Numbered from the stretch's first letter, positions 1 to 8,711 are shown. The stretch is DNA of 64,000 nt from Agrobacterium tumefaciens (GCA_025559845.1 CP048472.1:1-64000), one strand, 5' to 3'. A program made the numbers and translations. Notes: generated by a model not told the origin, from the sequence alone.

Positions 1-1218
1 GTGAGCAAAGCCGCTGCCATATCCCGAAATGATCGCCCGTCGGTAGATGTTACCATTGGTGAGCATGCTGAGCAGCTCAGCTCTCAGCTTCAAGCGATGA
101 GCGAGGCTTTGTTTCCTCCGACGTCGCACAAGAGCTTGCGCAAATTCACCTCGGGTGAAGCCGCACGCTTGATGAAAATATCTGACTCAACTCTTCGAAA
201 GATGACACTGGCTGGCGAAGGGCCGCAACCTGAACTCGCCAGCAACGGACGGCGCTTTTACACCCTCGGTCAGATAAACGAAATCCGGCAGATGCTTGCC
301 GGCTCGACTCGAGGACGTGAAAGCATTGATTTTGTGCCTCATCGCCGAGGTTCTGAGCATTTGCAAGTCGTTGCTGTAACCAACTTCAAAGGTGGCTCTG
401 GGAAGACGACGACGTCCGCTCATCTTGCACAGTATCTGGCGTTGCAAGGTTACAGGGTTCTCGCAGTCGATCTCGATCCGCAGGCTAGTCTTTCAGCACT
501 CCTCGGCGTTCTGCCAGAAACTGATGTCGGTGCAAACGAAACGCTCTATGCGGCTATTCGGTACGACGACACACGTCGTCCGTTGCGAGATGTGATCCGA
601 CCGACGTATTTTGATGGTCTTCACCTTGTTCCTGGAAATCTCGAGCTTATGGAGTTCGAGCATACCACCCCGAAAGCATTGACTGACAAAGGTACGCGCG
701 ACGGATTGTTCTTCACTCGCGTGGCCCAAGCCTTTGATGAGGTCGCCGACGATTACGATGTCGTGGTCATCGACTGCCCTCCTCAGCTTGGGTTTTTGAC
801 TCTCAGCGGGTTGTGTGCTGCAACATCAATGGTAATCACCGTACATCCTCAGATGCTGGATATCGCTTCCATGAGCCAGTTTCTCCTCATGACACGCGAC
901 CTTCTGGGTGTCGTGAAAGAGGCGGGGGGCAATCTCCAGTACGATTTCATACGCTATCTCTTGACGCGCTATGAGCCCCAGGACGCGCCGCAGACGAAAG
1001 TGACGGCACTGCTGCGCAACATGTTCGAGGATCACGTCCTTACAAATCCTATGGTCAAGTCGGCAGCGGTATCTGATGCCGGTTTAACCAAGCAGACGCT
1101 CTATGAGATAGGGCGAGAGAACCTTACGCGGTCGACATACGACCGGGCGATGGAATCTTTAGATGCGGTGAATTCGGAGATCGAGGCTTTGATCAAGATG
1201 GCGTGGGGGCGGGTCTAA
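1..1218 (+). CDS. repA: RepA, plasmid partition ATPase of repABC
   Basis: ParA-type ATPase that, with RepB, segregates the plasmid and represses the repABC operon. The protein is 405 residues, the normal RepA length, and starts at a GTG that is base 1 of the window. An N-terminal helix-turn-helix part (about residues 45-105) precedes the deviant Walker A KGGSGKTT near residue 131 and the VVIDCPPQLG Walker B-type segment near residue 255. It is followed by parS palindromes and repB on the same strand. Promoter and operator would lie upstream, outside the window. Family identity is clear from the motifs and the repA-repB-repC order. Confidence 0.96.
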   Translation: MSKAAAISRNDRPSVDVTIGEHAEQLSSQLQAMSEALFPPTSHKSLRKFTSGEAARLMKISDSTLRKMTLAGEGPQPELASNGRRFYTLGQINEIRQMLAGSTRGRESIDFVPHRRGSEHLQVVAVTNFKGGSGKTTTSAHLAQYLALQGYRVLAVDLDPQASLSALLGVLPETDVGANETLYAAIRYDDTRRPLRDVIRPTYFDGLHLVPGNLELMEFEHTTPKALTDKGTRDGLFFTRVAQAFDEVADDYDVVVIDCPPQLGFLTLSGLCAATSMVITVHPQMLDIASMSQFLLMTRDLLGVVKEAGGNLQYDFIRYLLTRYEPQDAPQTKVTALLRNMFEDHVLTNPMVKSAAVSDAGLTKQTLYEIGRENLTRSTYDRAMESLDAVNSEIEALIKMAWGRV

Positions 1219-1246
1219 TGAAAGGCTTTGCGTTCCTCACAGATCT

Positions 1247-1262
1247 GTTGGGAGCTCCCAAC
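1247..1262. other. parS: parS-like centromere palindrome, copy 1
   Basis: Perfect 16-bp palindrome GTTGGGAGCTCCCAAC, 29 bp after the repA stop codon. It fits the repABC parS pattern GTTNNNNGCNNNNAAC that RepB binds. The same 16 bases recur at 1373-1388. Some Ti plasmids carry parS between repA and repB, others carry it elsewhere. The role as partition site is inferred from sequence and place. Confidence 0.85.
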
Positions 1263-1372
1263 AGACAGGTGTTGATTCGCCCCCTGGACATGGGGCACTG
1301 GAGAAGCCGGGGTAATTTGAGACGACGACGCACGCCCATCGCTAATTGGCCAGGGTGCAGTTGTCTTGTCTT

Positions 1373-1388
1373 GTTGGGAGCTCCCAAC
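1373..1388. other. parS: parS-like centromere palindrome, copy 2
   Basis: Second identical copy of the 16-bp palindrome GTTGGGAGCTCCCAAC, 110 bp after the first and 60 bp before the repB start. Two identical full palindromes in the repA-repB gap support a RepB-binding partition site rather than a chance palindrome. Confidence 0.85.
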
Positions 1389-1447
1389 CAAGCGCATTTG
1401 CAATCAAAAATGCGACGCCACGACGCCAAACCCAAGAGGCCGATATC

Positions 1448-2458
1448 ATGAGCCGCAAAGACGCAATCGATACTTTGTTCCTCAAGAAGCAACCTGCGAC
1501 CGATAGAGCAGCAGTCGACAAGTCGACCGCTCGTGTTCGTACCGGAGCGATTTCGGCCATGGGTTCGTCTTTGCAAGAGATGGCTGAGGGCGCAAAGGCT
1601 GCAGCTCGGCTGCAGGATCAACTGGCTACAGGCGAAGCCGTCGTGTCTCTGGATCCATCCATGATCGACGGGTCGCCGATCGCGGATCGGCTGCCCTCAG
1701 ACGTGGATCCGAAATTCGAGCAGCTTGAGGCGAGCATTTCGCAGGAGGGGCAGCAGGTGCCGGTTCTTGTCAGACCGCACCCTGAGGCTGCCGGTCGATA
1801 TCAGATCGTATATGGAAGGCGGCGGCTGCGCGCGGCAGTAAATCTGCGGAGAGAGGTTTCTGCCATTGTTCGAAATCTCACGGACTGTGAACTGGTCGTG
1901 GCCCAGGGCCGCGAAAATCTTAACCGTGCTGACCTCTCGTTCATTGAGAAGGCTCTCTTCGCCCTGCGCCTCGAAGATGCGGGTTTTGATAGAGCCACCA
2001 TCATTGCCGCGCTATCCACTGACAAGGCCGACCTCAGCCGCTACATAACTGTAGCAAGGGGCATACCGCTGAACCTCGCCACACAAATCGGCCCAGCGTC
2101 GAAAGCGGGTCGATCGCGTTGGGTCGCACTTGCCGAGGGGCTTGGGAAGCCTAAGGCAACCGACGCAATCGAAGCGATGCTTGGGTCAGAGCAGTTCAAG
2201 CAATCTGATAGCGATACCCGCTTTAACCTCATTTTCAACGCCGTTTCAAGGCCACCTGCGAAGACTCCAAAAAAGGTAAGGGCCTGGAGCACGCCAAAGG
2301 GGAAAAAGGCAGCGACGATCCGACAAGAAACTGGACGAACGGCTCTGGTTTTCGACGAGAGACTGGTGCCAACTTTTGGCGAATATGTCGCTGACCAGTT
2401 GGACAGTCTGTACGCCCAGTTCATTGAAACCAACGGAGGAGGCAAGCTCGACCAATAG
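1448..2458 (+). CDS. repB: RepB, centromere-binding partition protein
   Basis: ParB-family protein that binds parS and partners RepA in segregation. The start is placed at the ATG opening MSRKDAIDTLF, giving 336 residues, usual for RepB. An in-frame upstream start at 1346 would run through the second parS and is unlikely. The ParB nuclease-like fold with GRRRLRAA (the ParB box) lies about residues 120-128, followed by the ENLNRADLSFIEKALFA motif and a central helix-turn-helix. It lies between repA and repC on the same strand. Confidence 0.95.
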   Translation: MSRKDAIDTLFLKKQPATDRAAVDKSTARVRTGAISAMGSSLQEMAEGAKAAARLQDQLATGEAVVSLDPSMIDGSPIADRLPSDVDPKFEQLEASISQEGQQVPVLVRPHPEAAGRYQIVYGRRRLRAAVNLRREVSAIVRNLTDCELVVAQGRENLNRADLSFIEKALFALRLEDAGFDRATIIAALSTDKADLSRYITVARGIPLNLATQIGPASKAGRSRWVALAEGLGKPKATDAIEAMLGSEQFKQSDSDTRFNLIFNAVSRPPAKTPKKVRAWSTPKGKKAATIRQETGRTALVFDERLVPTFGEYVADQLDSLYAQFIETNGGGKLDQ

Positions 2459-2516
2459 TCAGGGTTTCATCCAATTTAAAGCTCCGCTCGACTGAGATGG
2501 ACTGGCTCTCACCGCA

Positions 2517-2572
2517 AAAGAAAAAGGCCCCCGAAACGGCGTTCCGGAAGACCTTCTCTGTAGTCTCGCAGC
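2517..2572 (-). ncRNA. repABC antisense RNA (ctRNA, incA-type)
   Basis: The gap between repB and repC carries the expected small counter-transcribed RNA on the minus strand. Its 3' end is a strong intrinsic terminator: on the minus strand AAGG-TTCCGGAACG pairs with CGTTTCGG-CCTT and runs into a T-rich tail (2517-2554). A matching minus-strand promoter lies just upstream. In repABC plasmids such RNAs limit RepC translation and determine incompatibility. The exact 5' end is estimated from the promoter. Confidence 0.85.
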
Positions 2573-2576
2573 TAAG

Positions 2577-2605
2577 AGAATCGCATTTCCAGGAATCGTA
2601 GTCAA
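2577..2605 (-). promoter_or_regulatory. Promoter of the repABC antisense RNA
   Basis: Minus-strand sigma70-type promoter: -35 TTGACT (complement of 2600-2605), a 17-bp spacer and -10 GATTCT (complement of 2577-2582). It directs transcription into the terminator-ended antisense RNA in the repB-repC gap. Confidence 0.75.
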
Positions 2606-2672
2606 GGGTCCCGTAAGGGAAAGCGTCATTTCGACGGGCGGATTTCAATTGCCTAACAAAAGGTAAAAGGAA

Positions 2673-3992
2673 ATGCAGACGCATATCTCAACGACGTCCT
2701 TTGGGCGGCGGCCGATGACACTCGGCCATATTGCAAGCCAGATGGCAGCAAAAGCTGTCGCATCAGACACTGTCGCCCACAAATGGCAGGTCTTCCAGCA
2801 CATCCGTGAATCCCGGGGACTGATCGGAGCCACGGACCGCTCACTCTCGATCCTGAACGCGCTGTTGACGTTTTACCCGGAGACCGCCTTGACTGGTGGT
2901 GCCGAACTGGTCGTATGGCCTTCTAACGAACAGCTGATGGCTCGCGCCAACGGCATGCCCGCCACGACACTGCGCCGGCATCTTGCCATACTGGTTGATT
3001 GCGGGCTCATCATTCGCCGCGACAGCCCCAATGGCAAGCGGTTCGCCCGCAAGGGAAGGGGAGGGGAGATTGAGCAGGCCTATGGGTTCGATCTGTCGCC
3101 GATCGTCGCGCGGGCCGAGGAGTTCCGAGATCTGGCCCAGACAGTGCAAGCTGAAAAAAAGGCCTTCCGGGTGGCCAAGGAGCGCTTGACTCTTCTTCGT
3201 CGTGACATTGTCAAAATGATCGAAACTGGCGTCGAAGAGAGCGTTCCTGGAAACTGGGGAAGAGTTACCCAGACCTATCAGGGGATCATCGGCCGCCTGC
3301 CACGCTCGGCACCTCGGCAGCTTGTCGAGAGTATTGGGCAAGAGCTTCAGGAACTTTGCATCGAGATCCGTGACGTATTGGAATCTTTCACAAAAACGAT
3401 GAATCTGGACGCCAATGAGTCCCATATCGGTCGCCACAAACAGAATTCAAATCCAGACTCTAAATTTGAATCTGAATACGGCTCTAGAAAAAAAGATGAA
3501 GCGGGCGGCAGCGTTGCGGAAACCGACAATGTACGGAGCTTGCCGAAACGCGAGCTGCCTTTGGGAATCGTGCTGGATGCCTGCCCCGAAATGCGGGAAT
3601 TGGCCCAGGGAGGTCCAATTCGGCATTGGCGCGACTTGCTGGCGGCGGCTGAGCTTGCCCGGCCGATGCTGGGGATTAGTCCGAGCGCCTGGCGGGAGGC
3701 CCGCGAAACCATGGGCGAGCAACACGCGGCGATCACGCTGGCTTCGATCTATCAGCGGGCCGGTCAGATCAATAACGCTGGGGGCTATCTGCGCAGCCTG
3801 ACCGACCGGGCCAAGGATGGGAAGTTTTCGACCTGGCCGATGGTCATGGCGTTGCTCCGGGCGAAGCTGGACGAGCAGAAGAATGCAGTCGGCGCTGGAA
3901 AGCCGCGAACTGCTGAGGAGGTCGAGGATGACAGCCGCCTCCACGTATCGGAATCGCTGCTCAAAAACCTGCGAAAGCCGAGATCTTGGTGA
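2673..3992 (+). CDS. repC: RepC, replication initiator
   Basis: Initiator of repABC plasmids; the origin normally lies within repC itself. It has 439 residues, starts at an ATG preceded by an A/G-rich ribosome site (AGGTAAAAGG), and shows the typical N-terminal winged-helix part (LGHIASQMAAK ... ATTLRRHLAILVDCGLIIRRDSPNGKR). The C-terminal domain is linked by a charged stretch around residues 245-290. Expression should be restrained by the antisense RNA in the upstream gap. It is the last gene of the operon; the recombinase that follows is convergent. Confidence 0.96.
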   Translation: MQTHISTTSFGRRPMTLGHIASQMAAKAVASDTVAHKWQVFQHIRESRGLIGATDRSLSILNALLTFYPETALTGGAELVVWPSNEQLMARANGMPATTLRRHLAILVDCGLIIRRDSPNGKRFARKGRGGEIEQAYGFDLSPIVARAEEFRDLAQTVQAEKKAFRVAKERLTLLRRDIVKMIETGVEESVPGNWGRVTQTYQGIIGRLPRSAPRQLVESIGQELQELCIEIRDVLESFTKTMNLDANESHIGRHKQNSNPDSKFESEYGSRKKDEAGGSVAETDNVRSLPKRELPLGIVLDACPEMRELAQGGPIRHWRDLLAAAELARPMLGISPSAWREARETMGEQHAAITLASIYQRAGQINNAGGYLRSLTDRAKDGKFSTWPMVMALLRAKLDEQKNAVGAGKPRTAEEVEDDSRLHVSESLLKNLRKPRSW

Positions 3993-4000
3993 TCCTCTCG

Positions 4001-4942
4001 CTATTCAGCCGCGGCGATGTCGACGTCGGTGATCAACCCGGAACGTCGGGCGCGGTCGATCAGGTTCTTGACGGACGAGGGCGCCCATTTGGATCCACCG
4101 CGCGGCGTGCGCTCGTGCAGTCTTTCAAGCTGGCAGGCGATCTCGCGGAGCTTCAGGTCGGGGTTCGAAGAATGGATGCCGGCCACAAGCGTCATCAGGC
4201 GATCTTCGGGAAGACGGGGAGGAGATTTTTTCAGGAGCGCTGCATCCACCAGGCGTTCCGTCACCATCCACTTCACGGCGCGGCGAAGACGTTCCGGCGT
4301 CCAGTCGAGGCCCCGCTGCTTGAGCATTCGGGCGATGTCGTCCCATGTGTGATCCGGTCGCATGCGACGAACGGTAGGAAGCCATTGGTTCGCGGACGCC
4401 TGAATCCTATCGCCATATGCCGCTTTCTGGGCCGCGGTCATCCTTGCCAGTGCCTCCGGGCGCTTTTCCCGGATGCCCGGGTTGCCGGAAAGCTTTCCTT
4501 TGGACTTGGCTGCGCGGATACCCGCCTTCGTTCGTTCGGAAATGAGCGCGCGTTCGAGCTGCGCCACGGCGCCGAGAACCTGGAGGGAAAACATTCCTTG
4601 CGGCGTCGACGTGTCGATAGGATCGCGCAGCGACCGGAAATGCGCGCCCTTCGCCGTCATATCCTCGATTACCTCGAGCAAATGACTGACCGAGCGCGCC
4701 AGGCGGTCAAGTCGTACCACAACAAGCGTGTCGCCAGCGCTAATCTCCCGAAGCAGTTTGGAAAGAGCAGGGCGGGCACGCGAGGCGCCGGAACCATGTT
4801 CTTGAACGATAATGTCGCAACCGGCCGACCTGAGTTCGATCTCCTGCGCTTCCGTCGCCTGTTCGTCCGTCGAAACGCGGGCATAGCCGATTATACGGCC
4901 CTGAGGCCGACCGGAACGTCGATTTTGCGTGTTACGAGCCAT
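4001..4942 (-). CDS. Serine recombinase (resolvase/invertase family) with long C-terminal part
   Basis: Site-specific serine recombinase of 313 residues when started at the ATG opening MARNTQNRR. Reading further upstream to 5113 is possible but unsupported. The N-terminal resolvase domain holds IIGYARVSTDEQ with catalytic Ser24, plus RLDRLARS and LERALISERTKAG. After residue 160 comes a recombinase-like DNA-binding region far longer than the small helix-turn-helix of Tn3 resolvases. It is convergent with repC, leaving only 8 bases between the stops. Its role on the plasmid may be multimer resolution, but this is not shown. Confidence 0.85.
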   Translation of the reverse strand: MARNTQNRRSGRPQGRIIGYARVSTDEQATEAQEIELRSAGCDIIVQEHGSGASRARPALSKLLREISAGDTLVVVRLDRLARSVSHLLEVIEDMTAKGAHFRSLRDPIDTSTPQGMFSLQVLGAVAQLERALISERTKAGIRAAKSKGKLSGNPGIREKRPEALARMTAAQKAAYGDRIQASANQWLPTVRRMRPDHTWDDIARMLKQRGLDWTPERLRRAVKWMVTERLVDAALLKKSPPRLPEDRLMTLVAGIHSSNPDLKLREIACQLERLHERTPRGGSKWAPSSVKNLIDRARRSGLITDVDIAAAE

Positions 4943-4997
4943 TTGCAGCGCCTGAGGAGTGTTGAAGGGCAGTTTTCCAAACGCAGAGGATAAGGAT

Positions 4998-5009
4998 AAA
5001 CGATCGTTT
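4998..5009. promoter_or_regulatory. 12-bp palindrome upstream of the serine recombinase
   Basis: Perfect palindrome AAACGATCGTTT, 55 bp upstream of the chosen recombinase start. It could be an operator or part of a recombination site. Nothing else in the sequence decides between these. Confidence 0.35.
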
Positions 5010-5182
5010 GTAAACGTCTCTTGACGCATGTGCGTGGTCACTTTGGTAAAAAAATGCGCTGAAAGACAACGTTTTTGGGCGCTTCGACGTCCGCCGACGG
5101 TCCAGCTGTACAATCAGGAGCGCCGCTCCGTTCTATATATAAAGTAGGCGGAAAATCTCTCACCTGTGATTGAAGTTAACGT

Positions 5183-5203
5183 TATAATAGCTTCAATATT
5201 GAA
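5183..5203 (+). promoter_or_regulatory. Candidate -10 box and operator before the RHE_PE00001-like gene
   Basis: A consensus TATAAT (5183-5188) is followed by the perfect palindrome TTCAATATTGAA (5192-5203), ending 20 bp before the ATG at 5224. The placement suggests a promoter with an overlapping regulator site, possibly autoregulation by the helix-turn-helix protein encoded downstream. No good -35 box is visible. Confidence 0.4.
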
Positions 5204-5223
5204 CAATTTAACAGGGAATACCA

Positions 5224-6336
5224 ATGGCCTATGAAATCGGCGATTTGCCTCTGGCGCTTCTTTTTCCGGCGGTCGCTCACGCCGAGGATCAACTAGCACG
5301 CCTGGATGAGATTGTGCGGCGTAGTGTAGTGGGACCGGGCTTCATCGAGCGAGCGCACTTCCATGACGCCACCGCCAGCATGTGGGTCGCCGGCGAACTC
5401 GTACACGTCGAAGACCTAGTTCTCCACGATGCCGAGCGGGATGTTCGGGCCCCTACGCACGACATCACCATCGCACATTCTATCCTCCGGGCCCGGAGGC
5501 GAATAGCCGGGGCTGAGGCAGACTGGGCGATCAGCCAATCAGGTCTCGAAAACTTGATTGCCCGGGCTTCGATCCCTCCCGCACGTGAGGTGTCAGGGGA
5601 GGGCGCGCGAGCACCGCTAGCAGAGGTGACGTCGGATGAGGTCCATGATGGTTTCGCCGACGAGATGGCAGAAATCGATGCGCTTCTTGACCGGTCGGCT
5701 CGCACGCTCGCAGCCGCGACAGGGAAGGATCAGGAACACAAGGCGGGATCTTTGGCCCTTGGCGAACTGATCATTCGGGATCCGGACTGGGACGAAGGCG
5801 GCCGGCTTTCGGAATGGAAAGCCGTCATGCAGCAGGTTGCGGCGATGCCGCCGACGCTCAGTTCTGCGATCCTCTGGGATGCGTGGGAAACTCTGGAACC
5901 GCTGCAAAGACAACATTGGCTCGGTGCGCAACTGGTGAGTTCCTATCTTCGCGCGCGCGGCAAGCTCGCGTCGCACCTGTTCGGGCTCAATTTCGGCCTG
6001 AAGGTTGTTCCGCGCGATCGTCGCCGGTCTCGGGACCGGACGCGGCGACTGGTCGCCACGCTTGAGGCCATGGCGGAAGGGGCAGCATTGGGGATGAAAG
6101 AAATCATTCGGTTAGGCCAAGCCCGGGACCGCCTAGAGCGCAAGCTCCAAGGAAAGCGGTCGTCAAGCAGCCTTCCCGGTGTCGTGGATTTGCTTTTAAC
6201 CCGGCCGATCGTCTCCTCATCCATGATTACCAAGGAGTTGCGAGTGAGCCATCGCGCGGCGCTCGATCTGATCGCCGAGCTGGGTGTTCGGGAAATGACG
6301 GGACGTGGAAGCTACCGAGCCTGGGGTATTGTCTGA
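5224..6336 (+). CDS. RHE_PE00001-type protein (DUF1612 with helix-turn-helix)
   Basis: A 370-residue protein resembling the rhizobial plasmid family annotated RHE_PE00001 (DUF1612 plus DNA-binding domain). The N-terminal half is acidic and carries a 'HAEDQLARLDEI' helix and an 'ILRARRRIAGAEADWAISQ' segment. The C-terminal 70 residues include VVDLLLTRPIVSSSMITKELRVSHRAALDLIAEL, which looks like a helix-turn-helix. Biochemical function is unknown; a transcriptional or filamentation-inducing-like regulator is plausible from the DNA-binding end. An operator-like palindrome sits just upstream. Confidence 0.8.
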   Translation: MAYEIGDLPLALLFPAVAHAEDQLARLDEIVRRSVVGPGFIERAHFHDATASMWVAGELVHVEDLVLHDAERDVRAPTHDITIAHSILRARRRIAGAEADWAISQSGLENLIARASIPPAREVSGEGARAPLAEVTSDEVHDGFADEMAEIDALLDRSARTLAAATGKDQEHKAGSLALGELIIRDPDWDEGGRLSEWKAVMQQVAAMPPTLSSAILWDAWETLEPLQRQHWLGAQLVSSYLRARGKLASHLFGLNFGLKVVPRDRRRSRDRTRRLVATLEAMAEGAALGMKEIIRLGQARDRLERKLQGKRSSSSLPGVVDLLLTRPIVSSSMITKELRVSHRAALDLIAELGVREMTGRGSYRAWGIV

Positions 6337-6369
6337 AACACCCTGCCAAAATGAAATCAAACGGGGGCC

Positions 6370-6415
6370 TTGCACTATCTCTAATTCGGCCCTATCTTTC
6401 GGGGTGAATTAGAGA
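6370..6415 (+). promoter_or_regulatory. Promoter and operator of the DUF433/VapC pair
   Basis: -35 TTGCAC (6370-6375), 17-bp spacer, -10 TATCTT (6393-6398). The promoter is embedded in a perfect inverted repeat with arms TCTCTAATTC (6378-6387) and GAATTAGAGA (6406-6415). This is the classic layout of a toxin-antitoxin promoter repressed by its own antitoxin complex. Confidence 0.75.
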
Positions 6416-6424
6416 GGCGATCGG

Positions 6425-7015
6425 ATGGAACATCTGACAACGGCACAGGCGGCTTTTGTAGTGGGCGCGCCGCTGGACATCTTCAAGAAGGTTGTCGAGC
6501 GCGCGCCGATTAAGCCGCAACTCGTGAAGCGAGGTGGTCGAAGCATTCGACAGTTCGGTCAAGCTGAGCTGGTGTTTCTCCATGCCTATGACGAACTCAA
6601 ACTGGCGCTCACGCCCAAGAGCCAATCCGAGTTCTATGAGGCGTTGCAGACCTCCCTAAAGCGCGGTCTCGCGAAGGAAGTCGTGTTCGGCAAACAGCGC
6701 TACGACATCGGTCAGCACTTAGTCTTCGTCGAGCGCAAGCTGAAGGAACTCGAGAAGCTCACCGATCAGGTCGACCTATCCGGGAAGGAGCCGGTCATCC
6801 GAGGCACGCACATCGAGGCTCATCGGATCGCTGCTCTTCTCGACGCCGGCGCCACGGTCGAAGAGGTCCTTCGCGACTATCCCTCCTTGAAGGAACAACA
6901 GGTCGTGGCGGCGCGAGTTTATGCGGAGGCGCATCCGAAGGCGGGCCGGCCGTACCCGAAGCAAACGGCAAAAGCCGCCATGCGCGCAGCCGATCTTAGC
7001 GCGCTGGATGACTGA
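6425..7015 (+). CDS. DUF433-containing antitoxin of a VapBC-like pair
   Basis: 196-residue protein. The C-terminal half (about residues 115-180) matches the DUF433 fold: PVIRGTHIEAHRIAALLDAG followed by TVEEVLRDYPSLKEQQV, typical of antitoxins that pair with PIN toxins. The N-terminal half carries a probable DNA-binding domain (LTTAQAAFVVGAPLDIFKKVVE). The stop is 2 bases before the start of the PIN toxin, so the two are translationally linked. A strong promoter with an inverted-repeat operator lies directly upstream, as expected for autoregulation. Confidence 0.85.
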   Translation: MEHLTTAQAAFVVGAPLDIFKKVVERAPIKPQLVKRGGRSIRQFGQAELVFLHAYDELKLALTPKSQSEFYEALQTSLKRGLAKEVVFGKQRYDIGQHLVFVERKLKELEKLTDQVDLSGKEPVIRGTHIEAHRIAALLDAGATVEEVLRDYPSLKEQQVVAARVYAEAHPKAGRPYPKQTAKAAMRAADLSALDD

Positions 7016-7017
7016 GC

Positions 7018-7464
7018 TTGAAATACCTGCTCGATACAAATGTCCTGAAAGAGATTGGTCGACCCGAACCGCACGAGAATGTCGCGGCTTGGCTCGATAC
7101 GATCGATGATACCGATCTCGCCATCAGCGTGATCTCGGTTCGAGAGATTTCGAAAGGCATCGAGAAGAAGCGGAAAGCCGATGACACTGTGGCGAACGCG
7201 ATTGCCAAGGCTGCCGACGCAATCTTCGCCGCTTATCAAGGTCGTATTCTCCCGGTCGACGAGGCTGTCGCACGCCGTTGGGGGCAGATGCTCGGTCAAT
7301 CTGAAAAGAATACCGACGATACCGGCTTGGCCGCGACAGCGCAGGTAAATGATCTGGTCATCGTGACACGCAACGTCGCGGATTTTCAGAGCCGGGGCGT
7401 CACGGTCCTTGATCCATTCAAGAAGCCTGCCAGATCTGTGCCCTCCCAAGATGTGGCACGATGA
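7018..7464 (+). CDS. VapC/FitB-like PIN-domain toxin
   Basis: PIN-domain ribonuclease toxin of 148 residues starting at TTG two bases after the antitoxin stop. The acidic metal-binding residues are visible: Asp6 in LLDTNVLKE, Glu43 in SVREISKGIE, Asp100/101 in NTDDTGLAATA and Asp122 in TRNVADF. Size and order (antitoxin first) match VapBC/FitAB systems. The substrate RNA cannot be told from sequence. Likely role: post-segregational maintenance of the plasmid or of this accessory segment. Confidence 0.9.
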   Translation: MKYLLDTNVLKEIGRPEPHENVAAWLDTIDDTDLAISVISVREISKGIEKKRKADDTVANAIAKAADAIFAAYQGRILPVDEAVARRWGQMLGQSEKNTDDTGLAATAQVNDLVIVTRNVADFQSRGVTVLDPFKKPARSVPSQDVAR

Positions 7465-7518
7465 GCTTCGATCGGATGGGATAAGATATCTATCTCAGCC
7501 ATCCACAATTCCGCGGAA

Positions 7519-7831
7519 CGGATCTATTGTCTCGCTCTCGGCGGCGCGGACCTGACCAGTTCATCCGGCACAATGACCATGCAGGTGCTTAACGCCGTCG
7601 CCCAGTTCGAACGATCTGCTGGTCGAGCGGACGCAATCCGGCCTCAAGCGCGCCAAATCGGAAGGCAAGACCCTCGGCCGGCCGGCCACGCTCAGTGAAG
7701 AGCAGAAGAAAGATGTACGCGAAGATCTAGCGAAAGGCATGAGCGTTTCGGCGATCGCGCGAAAATTCGCAACCAGCCGACAGACCGTCATGCGGGTTCG
7801 CGACGAAAGTTCACATTCCGTTCGGCCTTAG
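7519..7831 (+). pseudogene. Broken serine resolvase remnant
   Basis: Translation gives a resolvase C-terminal half in two frames: [17 protein letters not shown] plus [10 protein letters not shown] in one, then [18 protein letters not shown] and a helix-turn-helix (MSVSAIARKFATSRQTVMR) in another. The break is at about 7613, where two bases of an expected Arg-Asp codon pair are missing. The catalytic N-terminus is absent. It lies 230 bp upstream of an intact resolvase, so it is probably a decayed end of an older transposon. Confidence 0.8.
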
Positions 7832-7932
7832 CGTGTCTGCGGGAACAGATCTTGTTCCGACCCCATATAAGAGCTGTCGCCGTTCGTGCTCGGTCAAAAG
7901 TTCATGTTTGCGCATCTTCACCCTGCTAACTC

Positions 7933-7993
7933 GTCCACAAAAGGGCGTGATAATCTATGGACAGCAGAGAATAAAGAGACGTATTATATGGAC
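7933..7993. promoter_or_regulatory. Possible res site / promoter region of the downstream resolvase
   Basis: Half-site-like words GTCCA (7933-7937) and TGGAC (7958-7962, 7989-7993) are spaced and oriented like resolvase subsites. They sit in an AT-rich stretch with TATTATATGG upstream of the intact resolvase gene. This is inference from spacing only. Confidence 0.35.
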
Positions 7994-8060
7994 GATTTTT
8001 CAGTGGCGGAATGAGGTCGGTTGTCACCGTCCACAGAACGGCCGTTTCGGAGACGCCATC

Positions 8061-8630
8061 ATGGGGGCAATTCTTGGATATGCGCGCGTCTCGACCGGCG
8101 ATCAGGATGTAGCGGGTCAGACGCTGCGTCTCGAACACGCCGGAGCGATCAAGGTGTTCACCGATGTGAAGTCCGGCAAGAGCATGGATCGGCCGGGTCT
8201 GGCGGATCTTATTGCCTATGCTCGCGCTGGCGACACGCTAGCGATCGTTCGGCTGGATCGCCTCGGCCGGTCTTTGGCCGAACTGCTTGAGACCGTGAAG
8301 ATGCTGCGCGAGCGTCAGATCGACCTGCTGAGCCTTGAAGAGAAGATCGATACGTCGTCAGCCGCCGGCGAGCTGATCTTTCATGTCTTCGGGGCCATTG
8401 CCCATTTCGAGCGACGGTTGATTTCGGAACGGACGAAGGACGGTATCGTCGCGGCGAGAGCCAAGGGCAAGCGCCCCGGCCGCCAACCCCTCGACATGAA
8501 AAAGATAGACGCGGCGATCAAACTCATCGAAGCTAAGACATCCCCGACCGAAGCCGCCAAGCAGCTTGGCCTTGGTCGCTCAACTGTCTACCGGGAATTA
8601 CGACGTCTCGGCATTCAGAGAACTGCCTGA
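8061..8630 (+). CDS. Serine resolvase/invertase (Tn3-resolvase/Pin type)
   Basis: Small serine recombinase of 189 residues, the usual size for resolvases. The start is the ATG opening MGAILGYARVSTGDQ, with catalytic Ser11; an in-frame extension up to 7833 is not resolvase-like. It also shows RLDRLGRSLAELL, the IDTSSAAGELIFHVFGAIAHFERRLISERT core and a C-terminal helix-turn-helix (SPTEAAKQLGLGRSTVYREL). No transposase accompanies it. It may be an orphan from a transposon now reduced to this gene and the neighbouring remnant. Confidence 0.9.
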   Translation: MGAILGYARVSTGDQDVAGQTLRLEHAGAIKVFTDVKSGKSMDRPGLADLIAYARAGDTLAIVRLDRLGRSLAELLETVKMLRERQIDLLSLEEKIDTSSAAGELIFHVFGAIAHFERRLISERTKDGIVAARAKGKRPGRQPLDMKKIDAAIKLIEAKTSPTEAAKQLGLGRSTVYRELRRLGIQRTA

Positions 8631-8711
8631 TACTTGCCTTTGCATTCAGCCCGGACATTCCGAGCGCACTTGATTGATGTTCAAAAATCCAACCATCTTT
8701 CGCAGGTCACG

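Noticed and set aside
3986..4993. Long plus-strand open frame of 335 codons
   Set aside because: It is the antisense shadow of the serine recombinase; the minus-strand protein has clear catalytic motifs and this frame has none.
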